A stretch of DNA of 38,702 nucleotides from a virus, in IMG/VR virus record IMGVR_UViG_3300042558_002638, positions 1 to 38,702 of that record; one strand, written 5' to 3'. Of this stretch, positions 29,374 through 35,571 are shown piece after piece (position 1 is the first letter of the stretch; each line of letters begins with the position of its first letter). Below the pieces are notes generated by a model, which was not told the origin of the DNA, made no database searches, and saw only the letters and a list, made by a program, of their open reading frames with translations. Both the position numbers and the translations under genes were made by a program.

Positions 29374-29398
29374 GCCTTGTCGGGCTCCGGGCGCAAAA
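29374..29398. repeat. 25-bp direct repeat, copy 1
   Basis: Identical to 29483-29507, 109 bp apart, in the same orientation. On the minus strand the unit contains GCCCGGAGCCCG, itself a short internal repeat, and this copy can extend into a hairpin (GGAGCCCGAC against GTCG-TT-GGCTCC, 29389-29353). It lies between a promoter-like sequence and the ribozyme, upstream of terS, so a packaging (pac/cos) or protein-binding site is possible. Confidence 0.8.
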
Positions 29399-29482
29399 AT
29401 AATGACTAAGGGCGCCAAGCCAAGCCTAACGCCCTCGAATGCTCCTCCTGCGCGTGGCAAGTGAGACAGGAAGCGCCAAGCC

Positions 29483-29507
29483 GCCTTGTCGGGCTCCGGG
29501 CGCAAAA
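29483..29507. repeat. 25-bp direct repeat, copy 2
   Basis: Identical to 29374-29398. The flanking bases differ, and this copy lacks the long hairpin extension of copy 1. The stretch 29399-29482 between the repeats holds no coding frame that I can support. Confidence 0.8.
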
Positions 29508-29522
29508 TTCCAGAATATGCCC

Positions 29523-29551
29523 CCCTTACAAATAAATCAGGGGGTTGTCAA
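29523..29551 (-). promoter_or_regulatory. Candidate late promoter upstream of the ribozyme
   Basis: TTGACA (29551-29546), 17-nt spacer, TAAGGG (29528-29523) on the minus strand. The -35 is consensus and overlaps the stop of the preceding gene. The -10 is poor, so a phage activator such as the sigma-region-4 protein may be needed. The predicted start, near 29516, would give a leader of about 340 nt before the terS micro-ORF. Confidence 0.45.
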
Positions 29552-29976
29552 GCGCCTTTCAGTGTTTTCGGCGGCGGACTGTCTACCAAGTCCATATCGG
29601 TTATTTCACAATACAAACCAAGGGCCGGCAGCCTTAGATGCACATACCTAACGCGCTGTGATGCCTCATCGCTTTGGCTTACGTTGAATACAGGCTGCGA
29701 TACTGACCGCAGCTTGCTAATTTCTCTCTGGTATTGCTCGCCAGCTGCGCGCCCCATTTCTGCCGCCATCCGGTCAAGTAGTCGCTCCAAAAGCCCGCTT
29801 GCGGCCATAAATCGCTGGAAGGCACGGTCTTCGATTTCCTGCGATCCCAACGCCATACGCGCGGCCCGCGCTTGCCATTCTTCGCTGCTCTCGCGCGCGA
29901 TGTTCAATTTCGATTTCAGCCCCGCGATTTCTTCGCGGTGTTTGCGGCGCTGGTTGCGCCCGTATCGCTTGGTCAT
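29548..29976 (-). CDS. Hypothetical phage protein (KRYGRNQRRKHREEIA type)
   Basis: 142 aa from the ATG at 29976, which begins MTKRYGRNQRRKHREEIAGL, the usual start of a phage protein family with a long charged helix. The helical part runs to about residue 90 (QIEDRAFQRF-like and LERLLDRMAAEMGR segments) and a beta-rich end (VRYVHLRLPALGLYCEITD) follows. The frame is open to 30111, adding 45 residues that begin at an ATG adjacent to the previous stop; that part may be a separate or fused small ORF. A 16-bp direct repeat stands just before the ATG (29978-29993) and at the stop (29550-29565). Function unknown. Confidence 0.65.
   Translation of the reverse strand: MTKRYGRNQRRKHREEIAGLKSKLNIARESSEEWQARAARMALGSQEIEDRAFQRFMAASGLLERLLDRMAAEMGRAAGEQYQREISKLRSVSQPVFNVSQSDEASQRVRYVHLRLPALGLYCEITDMDLVDSPPPKTLKGA
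29550..29565. repeat. 16-bp direct repeat at the gene end
   Basis: AAGCGCCTTTCAGTGT on the plus strand, identical to 29978-29993. The pair brackets the 142-aa gene almost exactly: one covers its last codons, the other its ribosome site. Confidence 0.85.
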
Positions 29977-29977
29977 A

Positions 29978-29993
29978 AAGCGCCTTTCAGTGT
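29978..29993. repeat. 16-bp direct repeat at the gene start
   Basis: Identical to 29550-29565, same orientation, 428 bp apart. On the minus strand it supplies GAAAGG before the ATG at 29976. Recombination between the two would delete the gene cleanly. Confidence 0.85.
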
Positions 29994-30111
29994 GAATTGC
30001 CCGGTCCTGACCATCACGGCCTAAATGACACCCCTTGGTCCGTGTTAACGCTCGCGCGCTGGTCAGGTCGATCCGCCAGCCGGGCGCCAGCGTAAAGGTT
30101 CCAAGGGGCAT

Positions 30112-30312
30112 TCAGTTACAACGGCGCGGCGCTGGCGTAGCCTCGGCATGATCAGCCCTTGCCACAAGCCAATCTGCCACCTGGTCCGGTATTGGCAGAG
30201 CCCCGCGCGCCCATTGCCTGACCGTGCCCTCGGCATAGCCTAGCTGCCGGGCTAGGCCCCGCTGGGTCCAGTCCAGCAGGGTCAGGCATTGGCGGAAGTG
30301 TGCGGGGGTCAT
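30112..30312 (-). CDS. XRE-family HTH DNA-binding protein
   Basis: 66 aa. MTPAHFRQCLTLLDWTQRGL then ARQLGYAEGTVRQWARGALP and IPDQVADWL form a five-helix Cro/CI-type domain: helix 2 WTQRGLARQLG and recognition helix AEGTVRQWARG. Small proteins with exactly this layout are frequent in phages of alphaproteobacteria. It probably binds promoters nearby, such as those at 30540-30568 and 30863-30891. It starts 3 bp after the upstream small gene. Confidence 0.75.
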   Translation of the reverse strand: MTPAHFRQCLTLLDWTQRGLARQLGYAEGTVRQWARGALPIPDQVADWLVARADHAEATPAPRRCN

Positions 30313-30315
30313 GGG

Positions 30316-30495
30316 CTACAAATACCCGTAAAAAACTGCGCCGCCTTGCCGATGCAATTGAGTCAATCCGGTCAGCATTTCCGGCCCGCACTCGATCCAA
30401 TTCGGGCCAGGCGCAACATCAGCAACGCAAGCTATCACGTTTGTGCAATCGTAATTGCGCTTGGTGTAGGCGGAATTGCGGAAAGTCTTGATCAT
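30316..30495 (-). CDS. Small hypothetical protein (59 aa)
   Basis: Starts at 30495 with GGAG placed 9 bases upstream. It encodes MIKTFRNSAYTKRNYDCTNV, then IACVADVAPGPNWIECGPEM, and ends QGGAVFYGYL. There are three cysteines and an aromatic-rich end, consistent with a small compact domain. It is driven by promoter 30540-30568 and has nearly the same leader as the gene at 30596-30817. The next gene starts 3 bp after its stop. No family is recognised. Confidence 0.7.
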   Translation of the reverse strand: MIKTFRNSAYTKRNYDCTNVIACVADVAPGPNWIECGPEMLTGLTQLHRQGGAVFYGYL

Positions 30496-30539
30496 CGGGT
30501 TATCTCCTCGTTACCGGGCACGATTGCCTCGGTAAAATT

Positions 30540-30568
30540 GTTATACGCAAAGCGCGTTTTCCTGTCAA
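30540..30568 (-). promoter_or_regulatory. Leftward sigma70 promoter A
   Basis: TTGACA (30568-30563), 17-nt spacer, TATAAC (30545-30540): close to consensus, the strongest promoter I see in the window. Just upstream a near-perfect hairpin CAAAAAAC / GTTTTTTG could end transcription of the preceding gene, and direct repeats of GCGCGTTTT (30552-30560, 30579-30587) may be operator half-sites. A GGAG ribosome site and small ORF follow. Confidence 0.8.
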
Positions 30569-30595
30569 CAAAAAACTTGCGCGTTTTTTGACACG

Positions 30596-30817
30596 TTAGG
30601 CCCGAAACACCATTCGAAAGCCGTCTAACCCGCCAAGGTGAACGCCATCGCGCTCCATTACCAGCCGGAACCCAGCCGTGGACATAAGGTGCAGCAGCGC
30701 CGCACGATACTTGGCGAACGTGTCCACATGCACATAGGCGCCCAGCACGGTCACGTCGCGCGTGTTGATGCCAGCCTTGGCAATAATTTGAGCCATTTGA
30801 TCGGACTTGCTGTTCAT
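30596..30817 (-). CDS. Small hypothetical protein (73 aa)
   Basis: Start 30817 is set by GGAG 9 bases upstream; the open frame further upstream crosses the promoter. It encodes SKSDQMAQIIAKAGINTRDV, then TVLGAYVHVDTFAKYRAALL and RLVMERDGVHLGGLDGFRMV. The pattern 'V-T-V-x-G-x-Y-V-H-V-D-T' then a helix is a short alpha-beta domain that is met in other phage small proteins. Function unknown. Its own promoter and leader duplicate those of the next gene downstream. Confidence 0.7.
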   Translation of the reverse strand: MNSKSDQMAQIIAKAGINTRDVTVLGAYVHVDTFAKYRAALLHLMSTAGFRLVMERDGVHLGGLDGFRMVFRA

Positions 30818-30862
30818 CGGGCTATCTCCTCGTTTGCCGGGCTTGATTGCCTCGGTGCAATC

Positions 30863-30891
30863 CTTATACGCAAAGCGCGCATGCGATGCAA
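30863..30891 (-). promoter_or_regulatory. Leftward sigma70 promoter B
   Basis: TTGCAT (30891-30886), 17-nt spacer, TATAAG (30868-30863). From -18 to the -10 it shares GCGCTTTGCGTATAA with promoter A, and its leader to the ATG is also nearly identical. An inverted repeat GCGATGC / GCATCGC (30883-30889, 30902-30908) covers the -35 and may be an operator. An A-tract/T-tract hairpin precedes it, as for promoter A. Confidence 0.7.
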
Positions 30892-30920
30892 GAGAAAAAA
30901 CGCATCGCGCGCATTTTTTT

Positions 30921-31400
30921 TCACATCCCCCATTCATCCGCCACGCGCTGCATCGCCGCCCGGAAAGCACGCACGTCCAAGTCAGGCGGCCAGATATTCC
31001 AGCCGATGACCGTCCGCACGGCCTTGACCAGCGCATCCGGCCCTATCACCCGGTCTGCGCCACGCAGATCGGCCAGCGCCGCCACTTGGGCAGCCGTTGG
31101 CCCATAGGACGCCGCCCCATGCCCGCGCGTGTCCACCTTGGCGCCGGATGCCGTCTCCAGCCGCGTCAGGTAGCGATCCGCCGCCTCGTGCTGTTCGTCC
31201 GTCAGGTGCCCGGCAAGCCATAGCTGATGGTAAATCACCTTGGCCTTCCCAGCCCTCACAGAAGGCCGTGAGGGGTTTTCGGGGTCCGCCCGGTAGGCAA
31301 GCCAAGCCGTGCCGTTCACAAGCCGCTGGGCCGGGCCGAAATCCAGGGTTATGGGCTTTTCAGGTCGCCCGCGCGTGCGCGCGGGTTTCGGTGCTGGCAT
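30921..31400 (-). CDS. Hypothetical protein with AT-hook-like start
   Basis: 159 aa. The start at 31400 is chosen because AGGAGG stands 8 bases upstream; an ATG at 31418 overlapping the previous stop is the alternative. The protein begins MPAPKPARTRGRPEKP; TRGRPEKP resembles an AT-hook. Then come AWLAYRADPENPSRPSVRAG, a helical middle with AADRYLTRLETASGAK, and a C-terminal helix set (VIGPDALVKAVRTVIGWNIW). It may bind DNA, but no family is recognised. Confidence 0.65.
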   Translation of the reverse strand: MPAPKPARTRGRPEKPITLDFGPAQRLVNGTAWLAYRADPENPSRPSVRAGKAKVIYHQLWLAGHLTDEQHEAADRYLTRLETASGAKVDTRGHGAASYGPTAAQVAALADLRGADRVIGPDALVKAVRTVIGWNIWPPDLDVRAFRAAMQRVADEWGM

Positions 31401-31414
31401 GGCGAATCCTCCTG

Positions 31415-31609
31415 TCATGGGGTGTTACCGCGCAACCGGCCTGCAAGGGCGCTGTAGCGGGCGCTAAGGCCCTCTAGGTATTCCCGGCCCGGCTGGTCCA
31501 GGTTCGGGTGCTGCAAGCCGTCCTGGGCGGCTCTGGCGCGGCGCAGGCAATCCTCGGCAAGCGCCTCGTCGGCATGGGCGCGCGCCACTTGGGCGGGGGT
31601 CATGTCCAT
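31415..31609 (-). CDS. Hypothetical small helical protein
   Basis: 64 aa from the ATG at 31609 that overlaps the upstream stop (TGATG); the frame is open to 31651. It reads MDMTPAQVARAHADEALAED, CLRRARAAQDGLQHPNLDQP, GREYLEGLSARYSALAGRLR and seems wholly helical. Function unknown. Confidence 0.6.
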   Translation of the reverse strand: MDMTPAQVARAHADEALAEDCLRRARAAQDGLQHPNLDQPGREYLEGLSARYSALAGRLRGNTP

Positions 31610-32019
31610 CAGCGCCACCGCTTGCCCGAATAGGTTGCACCCTCGCGCCATAGCTTCGGGCCGCTGGACAGGTAGCCCGGCGGCAGGGGCGGGACTTCAT
31701 CCTGCCGGCCTGCCGCGTCATAGGCTTGGCACTCGGCCAGCCATGCGTCAAAAATTGCCTTCCGGCTTTCGTTTCGCTTTGTGTTTTTTATAACCGGGTC
31801 ATCCGGGACGCGGGACATTCCCACCCCTGTCCCGGCGGGACATTGGACCCCCCCCTTTAGGGGGGGGGTTCCAAATTGTCCCGACTGCGGGGCATCAGCC
31901 GGGGGGTAATTGTCCCGATTTGTCCCGATTTGTCCCGGCATGTCCCGGTCACTTTTAGGGGTAAAAAGTGATGGTTGGTTGCGGTAAATTACCATTTTAG
32001 ACTGCCCAAACCGTGTCAT
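31609..32019 (-). CDS. Hypothetical protein whose gene holds the iteron-like array
   Basis: 136 aa. Start 32019 is preferred because AGGGG precedes it; ATG 31995 has no ribosome site. The N-terminal half (about 25-70) is Gly/Pro-rich and of low complexity (DMPGQIGTNRDNYPPADAPQ, SGQFGTPPLKGGVQCPAGTG), and its codons are largely dictated by the CGGGACA repeats. The C-terminal half (KNTKRNESRKAIFDAWLAEC, PPLPPGYLSSGPKLWREGAT) matches a frequent small phage protein following primases. So the repeats appear to have expanded within a coding sequence. Confidence 0.65.
   Translation of the reverse strand: MTRFGQSKMVIYRNQPSLFTPKSDRDMPGQIGTNRDNYPPADAPQSGQFGTPPLKGGVQCPAGTGVGMSRVPDDPVIKNTKRNESRKAIFDAWLAECQAYDAAGRQDEVPPLPPGYLSSGPKLWREGATYSGKRWR
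31804..31947. repeat. Iteron-like GTCCCG array with G/C hairpin
   Basis: GTCCCG or its complement CGGGAC occurs nine times: at 31804, 31811, 31829, 31836, 31878, 31912, 31922, 31932 and 31942. The last four are exactly 10 bp apart. Within the array, C8-TTTA-G9 (31848-31868) with flanking GGA and TTCC makes a perfect homopolymer hairpin. Such a phased array next to the primase-helicase gene looks like a replication origin. Confidence 0.6.
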
Positions 32020-34168
32020 GGTGAACCCCTATTTGTCCCTTTTGGGCAAGCCCATCGGCTGCCCGGTTGAAGGCTTTCTTCTTCGCTTCGTGACTATCGG
32101 CGGTTGATCGCGCGAAAAATGTTTCACGCCATGCGTGCTTACTCGTGGCGACTTGCACCCCAGCTTGTGAGGCTTGGTAAGGCACCGGGACGGGCTGTGT
32201 GGCCATTACGTCATGCAGGATGCGCAGCGCCATGGCCTCGCCGTTGGTGAGGCTGATACGGGGCTTGGTGGGGCGTTCGTCGGTAGGCTCGACCACGCAA
32301 GACGTGACCGGCTTGCCGCGGTGGTTTAGGCCCAGTTCCACGCGCTTGAGGGTAAAGCCGAAAACCCCGTCAATCTCTAGCTCGCGCTGCTTGGTCACGC
32401 GGGCGACGGATGGGCTGTCATTGTCGGCGCGTGAAATCTCGATCTCGGTATCGGTGGCAGCGCGCAGCAGGCTATGGCCACGCGCGCCCTGGGCTTGGTC
32501 TTTGCCGCTATGGTGTATCCACGCCACATGCGCGGCGGTCGCTTGCCGGATGCGGTCGGAATTGGCCACCAGGGCGCCCATGTCTTCCGGGGAGTTCTCA
32601 TTGCCACCGGCCATGGCCCGGCTTAGGGTATCCATGACCACCAGCCCGACCGGGATCGTCATGCGGGCGGCGGCTTCAGCAATGGCGTCAATCAGGCGGG
32701 ACGTGTCCGCTTCCGGGTTAAGCAGGTTCAGGGCGACCGGGATAATGGCGAAGGGGATTTCCTGCCCTGCCAGGCCGCACGTTAAAGCAAAGGCTGCCAC
32801 GCGGTTCTGAATGCCGTGAGCGCCTTCCATGGCGCAGTAAATCACGCCGGCCCTATCCACCTCGCGCCCGCGCCATTCCAGCCCCATCGCCACATGAAGC
32901 GCCAGGTCCGCCATAAAGAACGTCTTGCCGCAGTTGGAGGGGCCATAGGTGACTGACATCGCAGCCTTGATCAGCAAGCCTTCCACAAAGTCTTCCGCCT
33001 TTAGGGCAGGCTTCACGTCTTGGAAATAGATCAGCGGCAGGCCGGTGGGCTTAATGTCCGGGGCTACCTTTTCCGGCTCTAGGCCTATGTCCGGCTCCGG
33101 TTCTGCGCTCCAATGGTCGGGCGCTTGCTCCAGCGGCGGCGGCTCGGGGCGTGTCGGGGCGTATTCCTCCACCACGCGGCGGATCAGCCGGGGCGGCGCG
33201 TCCGGTATGTGCCGGGGCGCCGCCTTGCCGTCTGCAAAACCCCTTTCCAGCGTGTTCATCGCATGGGCAAAGTCTTCGCACTGCCCGCGGATGGAATGCA
33301 CCGCGTCACGCAATGCGGCGATCGCCGGGCCTTCGTGAAGCTCCCCTGCCGTGACAAGCCCGCCGATGGCATAGGCCGCGCGATTGATTGTCGCCCATTT
33401 ATGGCCTTGGCCGGCGTTCCGGATGGCCGCGCATTCCCGCGCCAGGGCTGCCAAGGCATAAGGGGTGCCGTCGCCTGTGGTGACGGCTGTAGGACGTGGC
33501 GCGGGCGTTAAGCCCTTGTAATTGCTTGCGGCCGCACTTTCAGGCCGAGACCGCCCTACCGCCTGTTCATCAAGCTCCGGCGCTTCATCCAGCGCGCGGC
33601 CTTCAATCGCCACCACTTCATGCGAGGGGTTGCTCCGCACTGACCCGTAGTAGTAAGCCTGCGACGCGGTAAAGCTCTCGGTGGCCAATGCCCCCACGAA
33701 AAGCCCATTCAGCCGGGCCACCATGCCAGCGCGGGCCTGTGACGGGATAGAGTGCGCCAGCGGGCAAAGGACGCGCCACCGGGGCGTGTCTTCTGTGTGC
33801 GATGGGCTTGTGTAAATGATGGCCGCGATACCGGCATTAGCGAGTATCTGCCGGGCTCGATCTACCGTGATGGCCTCGCCGTCATAGTCCGCCTCGATCC
33901 CCGTGACGGCAGTTATGTTTTCGTCGTGGCGCAGGCTCCCGCGTGAAGTCCGCACGTCGCCAAACGTCGCCAGCTTTAGCCATGGCAGTTCCGCCTTGCT
34001 GGGGGCGGTGGTGTCGCGCAGCATCGGGATCAGGGCGCGAAGGCTTTGTTCTTGATCGCGTTTTGATTGAGCGGCGTAATCCCGAAAGAATGTGACACTG
34101 AGGGGAATATCCAGCGCCGATCTGCCTGGGGTGTTCATCGTGCCGCCCGTCATTGTCACCGCGCTCAT
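31997..34168 (-). CDS. Primase-helicase (PrimPol-like domain plus RepA-like helicase)
   Basis: 723 aa. The N-terminal domain has TGIEADYDGE (Asp94, Asp96) and TSPSHTEDTPRWRVLCPL (His124), the metal and nucleotide pattern of primase-polymerase-like domains. A helical region (about 250-310) follows, then a RecA/DnaB-type ATPase of the RepA group: Walker A GPSNCGKT (409-416), Walker B VGLVVMDTL (Asp513), and a sensor-like HVAWIHHSGKD (547-557). The C-terminus resembles a winged helix. It would open the origin, unwind DNA and prime synthesis; host polymerase III must do the rest, since no polymerase gene is present. Start overlaps the Mom-like gene stop (ATGA). Confidence 0.85.
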   Translation of the reverse strand: MSAVTMTGGTMNTPGRSALDIPLSVTFFRDYAAQSKRDQEQSLRALIPMLRDTTAPSKAELPWLKLATFGDVRTSRGSLRHDENITAVTGIEADYDGEAITVDRARQILANAGIAAIIYTSPSHTEDTPRWRVLCPLAHSIPSQARAGMVARLNGLFVGALATESFTASQAYYYGSVRSNPSHEVVAIEGRALDEAPELDEQAVGRSRPESAAASNYKGLTPAPRPTAVTTGDGTPYALAALARECAAIRNAGQGHKWATINRAAYAIGGLVTAGELHEGPAIAALRDAVHSIRGQCEDFAHAMNTLERGFADGKAAPRHIPDAPPRLIRRVVEEYAPTRPEPPPLEQAPDHWSAEPEPDIGLEPEKVAPDIKPTGLPLIYFQDVKPALKAEDFVEGLLIKAAMSVTYGPSNCGKTFFMADLALHVAMGLEWRGREVDRAGVIYCAMEGAHGIQNRVAAFALTCGLAGQEIPFAIIPVALNLLNPEADTSRLIDAIAEAAARMTIPVGLVVMDTLSRAMAGGNENSPEDMGALVANSDRIRQATAAHVAWIHHSGKDQAQGARGHSLLRAATDTEIEISRADNDSPSVARVTKQRELEIDGVFGFTLKRVELGLNHRGKPVTSCVVEPTDERPTKPRISLTNGEAMALRILHDVMATQPVPVPYQASQAGVQVATSKHAWRETFFARSTADSHEAKKKAFNRAADGLAQKGQIGVHHDTVWAV

Positions 34169-34800
34169 GCTGCCACCTTTTGCGGTTTTGGATAAGCAAT
34201 GTTTCCCAATTTCAGCCGTAATGCTTTTTTGCGCCCATCTCTATTCAAAGCGCGCCAATACAAATGCTTTCCGTCATCAAAATGCGGCAAAACTTCAACA
34301 CCAAGCTTTTCACTTAAAAGGCGCGGGCTTTGCGTGCCCCATACAGAATTGCACGATCTTCCCGCGTGAAACTTGCCGGCAATTATGACGCCATCCATTC
34401 GTCTGTCCCGCGCGCCGTGATAATTCCAAGATGAAGCCTGATAAATCCCGCCATGATGCTGCTCGGTCTTATCTGCAAAGCTAACCAAAAGATCACCTAG
34501 TTTTTTTTGCACTATATGGCGGACTGTCAAAGAAATTAACCCAGTCAATGGCGGCATGGCCACGCCTTCCACCCTTACCAATCTTGATAACTCCAAGACT
34601 GTTTCGCTCCATCGCGTGGGCGGAATAGAAAAAAAACAAGCGGCAATCGCCGGCCCATAATCACCAAACAACCCTCCGTTTTGATGCCATGTTCCGACGC
34701 ATTGCACGTTGGCCGGTGGGCGCTTTGAATAGTGCCACCGCTTCACCAATTCAGCGCCTTCATCATGCGCGCCAATGCGGAAAAATACACTTTCGCTCAT
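34165..34800 (-). CDS. Mom-like DNA-modification protein
   Basis: 211 aa from the ATG at 34800, which overlaps the stop of the upstream small gene (ATGA). The central region matches the Mom family of phage Mu, a GNAT-fold enzyme that converts adenine to N6-carbamoylmethyladenine. Seen here are LVKRWHYSKRPP (19-29), GPAIAACFFSIPP (49-61), VLELSRLVR (68-76), LTGLISLTVRHI (85-96), LGDLLVSFADKTEQHHGGIY QASSWNYHG (101-129). The final block (V-S-[FY]-A-D then GG-I-Y-Q-A-[SA]-x-W-x-Y-x-G) is the family hallmark. It should hide phage DNA from restriction. The exact chemistry is inferred from Mu. Confidence 0.75.
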   Translation of the reverse strand: MSESVFFRIGAHDEGAELVKRWHYSKRPPANVQCVGTWHQNGGLFGDYGPAIAACFFSIPPTRWSETVLELSRLVRVEGVAMPPLTGLISLTVRHIVQKKLGDLLVSFADKTEQHHGGIYQASSWNYHGARDRRMDGVIIAGKFHAGRSCNSVWGTQSPRLLSEKLGVEVLPHFDDGKHLYWRALNRDGRKKALRLKLGNIAYPKPQKVAA

Positions 34801-34952
34801 TTCTTTGCGCCTTTGCGCTTCCATGTCTCGAAATGCGCCTCGCGTTCCGCGTCCTCTACCGGGTCGGGGACGCGCTCGGCAAGGTTGCGGGCGAAGCGCT
34901 CATAGAAGGCGAGGCGCTCTTCTAGGGTGGAAGGGACGGGTTCGGGGGTCAT
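34797..34952 (-). CDS. Small hypothetical protein (51 aa)
   Basis: Starts at 34952 within the stop of the HNH gene (ATGA) and ends in an ATGA overlap with the Mom-like gene. It encodes MTPEPVPSTLEERLAFYERF, ARNLAERVPDPVEDAEREAH, FETWKRKGAKK: one amphipathic helix pair, acidic then basic. In Mu, mom is preceded by the small translational activator gene com; this gene holds that position but has no Com-type zinc cysteines, so no equivalence is claimed. Confidence 0.65.
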   Translation of the reverse strand: MTPEPVPSTLEERLAFYERFARNLAERVPDPVEDAEREAHFETWKRKGAKK

Positions 34953-35290
34953 GGCGCGGCGATCTCCAGCAAGTCAGCAACCGCCATTTTCTGCCGGGCG
35001 CGTTGTTTGATTCCCGCCCTTCGCATCGGCGCGTCATAGATGTTGTGGCAGCGCTGGCACATGGCCATCAGATTGCCCTCGTCGCAGTTTTCCGGCTGGT
35101 GATCCAGATGCGCTACCGTCAACACCACGCGGCTGCCTGTGATGGGGTGCGGCTCGCCCTGAACGGCAGTGCATCGCCACTCATTCGCGTCAACAAACTC
35201 GCAGCGCCATCCCGCGCGCTCACGAATCCGAACGCTGATCTGTTTCCAGTCCTTCGGGTAGCGCGCTTTGTTTTCGGGTCGGATTGGCAT
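34949..35290 (-). CDS. HNH endonuclease
   Basis: 113 aa from the ATG at 35290 (TAATG overlap with the preceding stop). Cys30 and Cys40 pair with CQRC (78-81) for structural zinc. AHLDHQPENCD (60-70) and NLMAMCQRCHNIYD supply the HNH catalytic motif: His61/His64, then Asn73, then His82. The segment VLTVAHLDH is the standard beta-strand leading to the active site. It may act in packaging, as many phage HNH proteins do, or in homing; distance from terL favours neither. Confidence 0.8.
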   Translation of the reverse strand: MPIRPENKARYPKDWKQISVRIRERAGWRCEFVDANEWRCTAVQGEPHPITGSRVVLTVAHLDHQPENCDEGNLMAMCQRCHNIYDAPMRRAGIKQRARQKMAVADLLEIAAP

Positions 35291-35571
35291 TATTTGACCG
35301 CATCCCACTTTTCCCACATCGGGCAGCCTTCGCCTTCCTTCGCGTCGCGGAGGTTCATGTGTCTTTTGGCCCGCCCGCTCTTAATTCTCGCAAGGTCATC
35401 AGCAACGCCATATCCAACGGCCAACGAGTGCGGCAGGGACGGCCAAGGCAGTTCATTGGTCGGATAATTGCATCGGACGGTCCATGAAGGCGTATAGGAA
35501 CGCTCCCTGTCCGTCGCGTCGGCAAAGCGGCACGTGCGGCAGTTCTTCAGTTTTCGCCATTGCTTTGTCAT
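35290..35571 (-). CDS. Hypothetical cysteine-containing protein
   Basis: 93 aa, ATG at 35571 overlapping the upstream stop (TGATG). The N-terminus (WRKLKNCRTCRFADATDRER) has a CxxC, with further cysteines at WTVRCNYP and EGCPMWE, spaced like a small zinc ribbon. LPHSLAVGYGVADDLARIKS is the only longer neutral stretch. Probably a metal-binding DNA- or protein-contact module. No family is recognised. Confidence 0.65.
   Translation of the reverse strand: MTKQWRKLKNCRTCRFADATDRERSYTPSWTVRCNYPTNELPWPSLPHSLAVGYGVADDLARIKSGRAKRHMNLRDAKEGEGCPMWEKWDAVK

Noticed and set aside
29340-29410. tRNA-like sequence on the minus strand (GGGTAGAGTCGTTGGCTCCC)
   Set aside because: It resembles D-arm and anticodon stretches, but there is no T-arm GGTTC motif at the right distance and no acceptor stem. 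It is better explained as a hairpin with GGAGCC / GGCTCC arms.
30289-30591. 100-aa plus-strand frame
   Set aside because: It covers the minus-strand 59-aa gene with a good ribosome site and the strongest promoter in the window; its own start has no ribosome site.
34527-34555. TTGACA on the minus strand inside the Mom-like gene as a promoter
   Set aside because: No -10 box lies at a usable distance (TATAGT is only 8-9 bases away).
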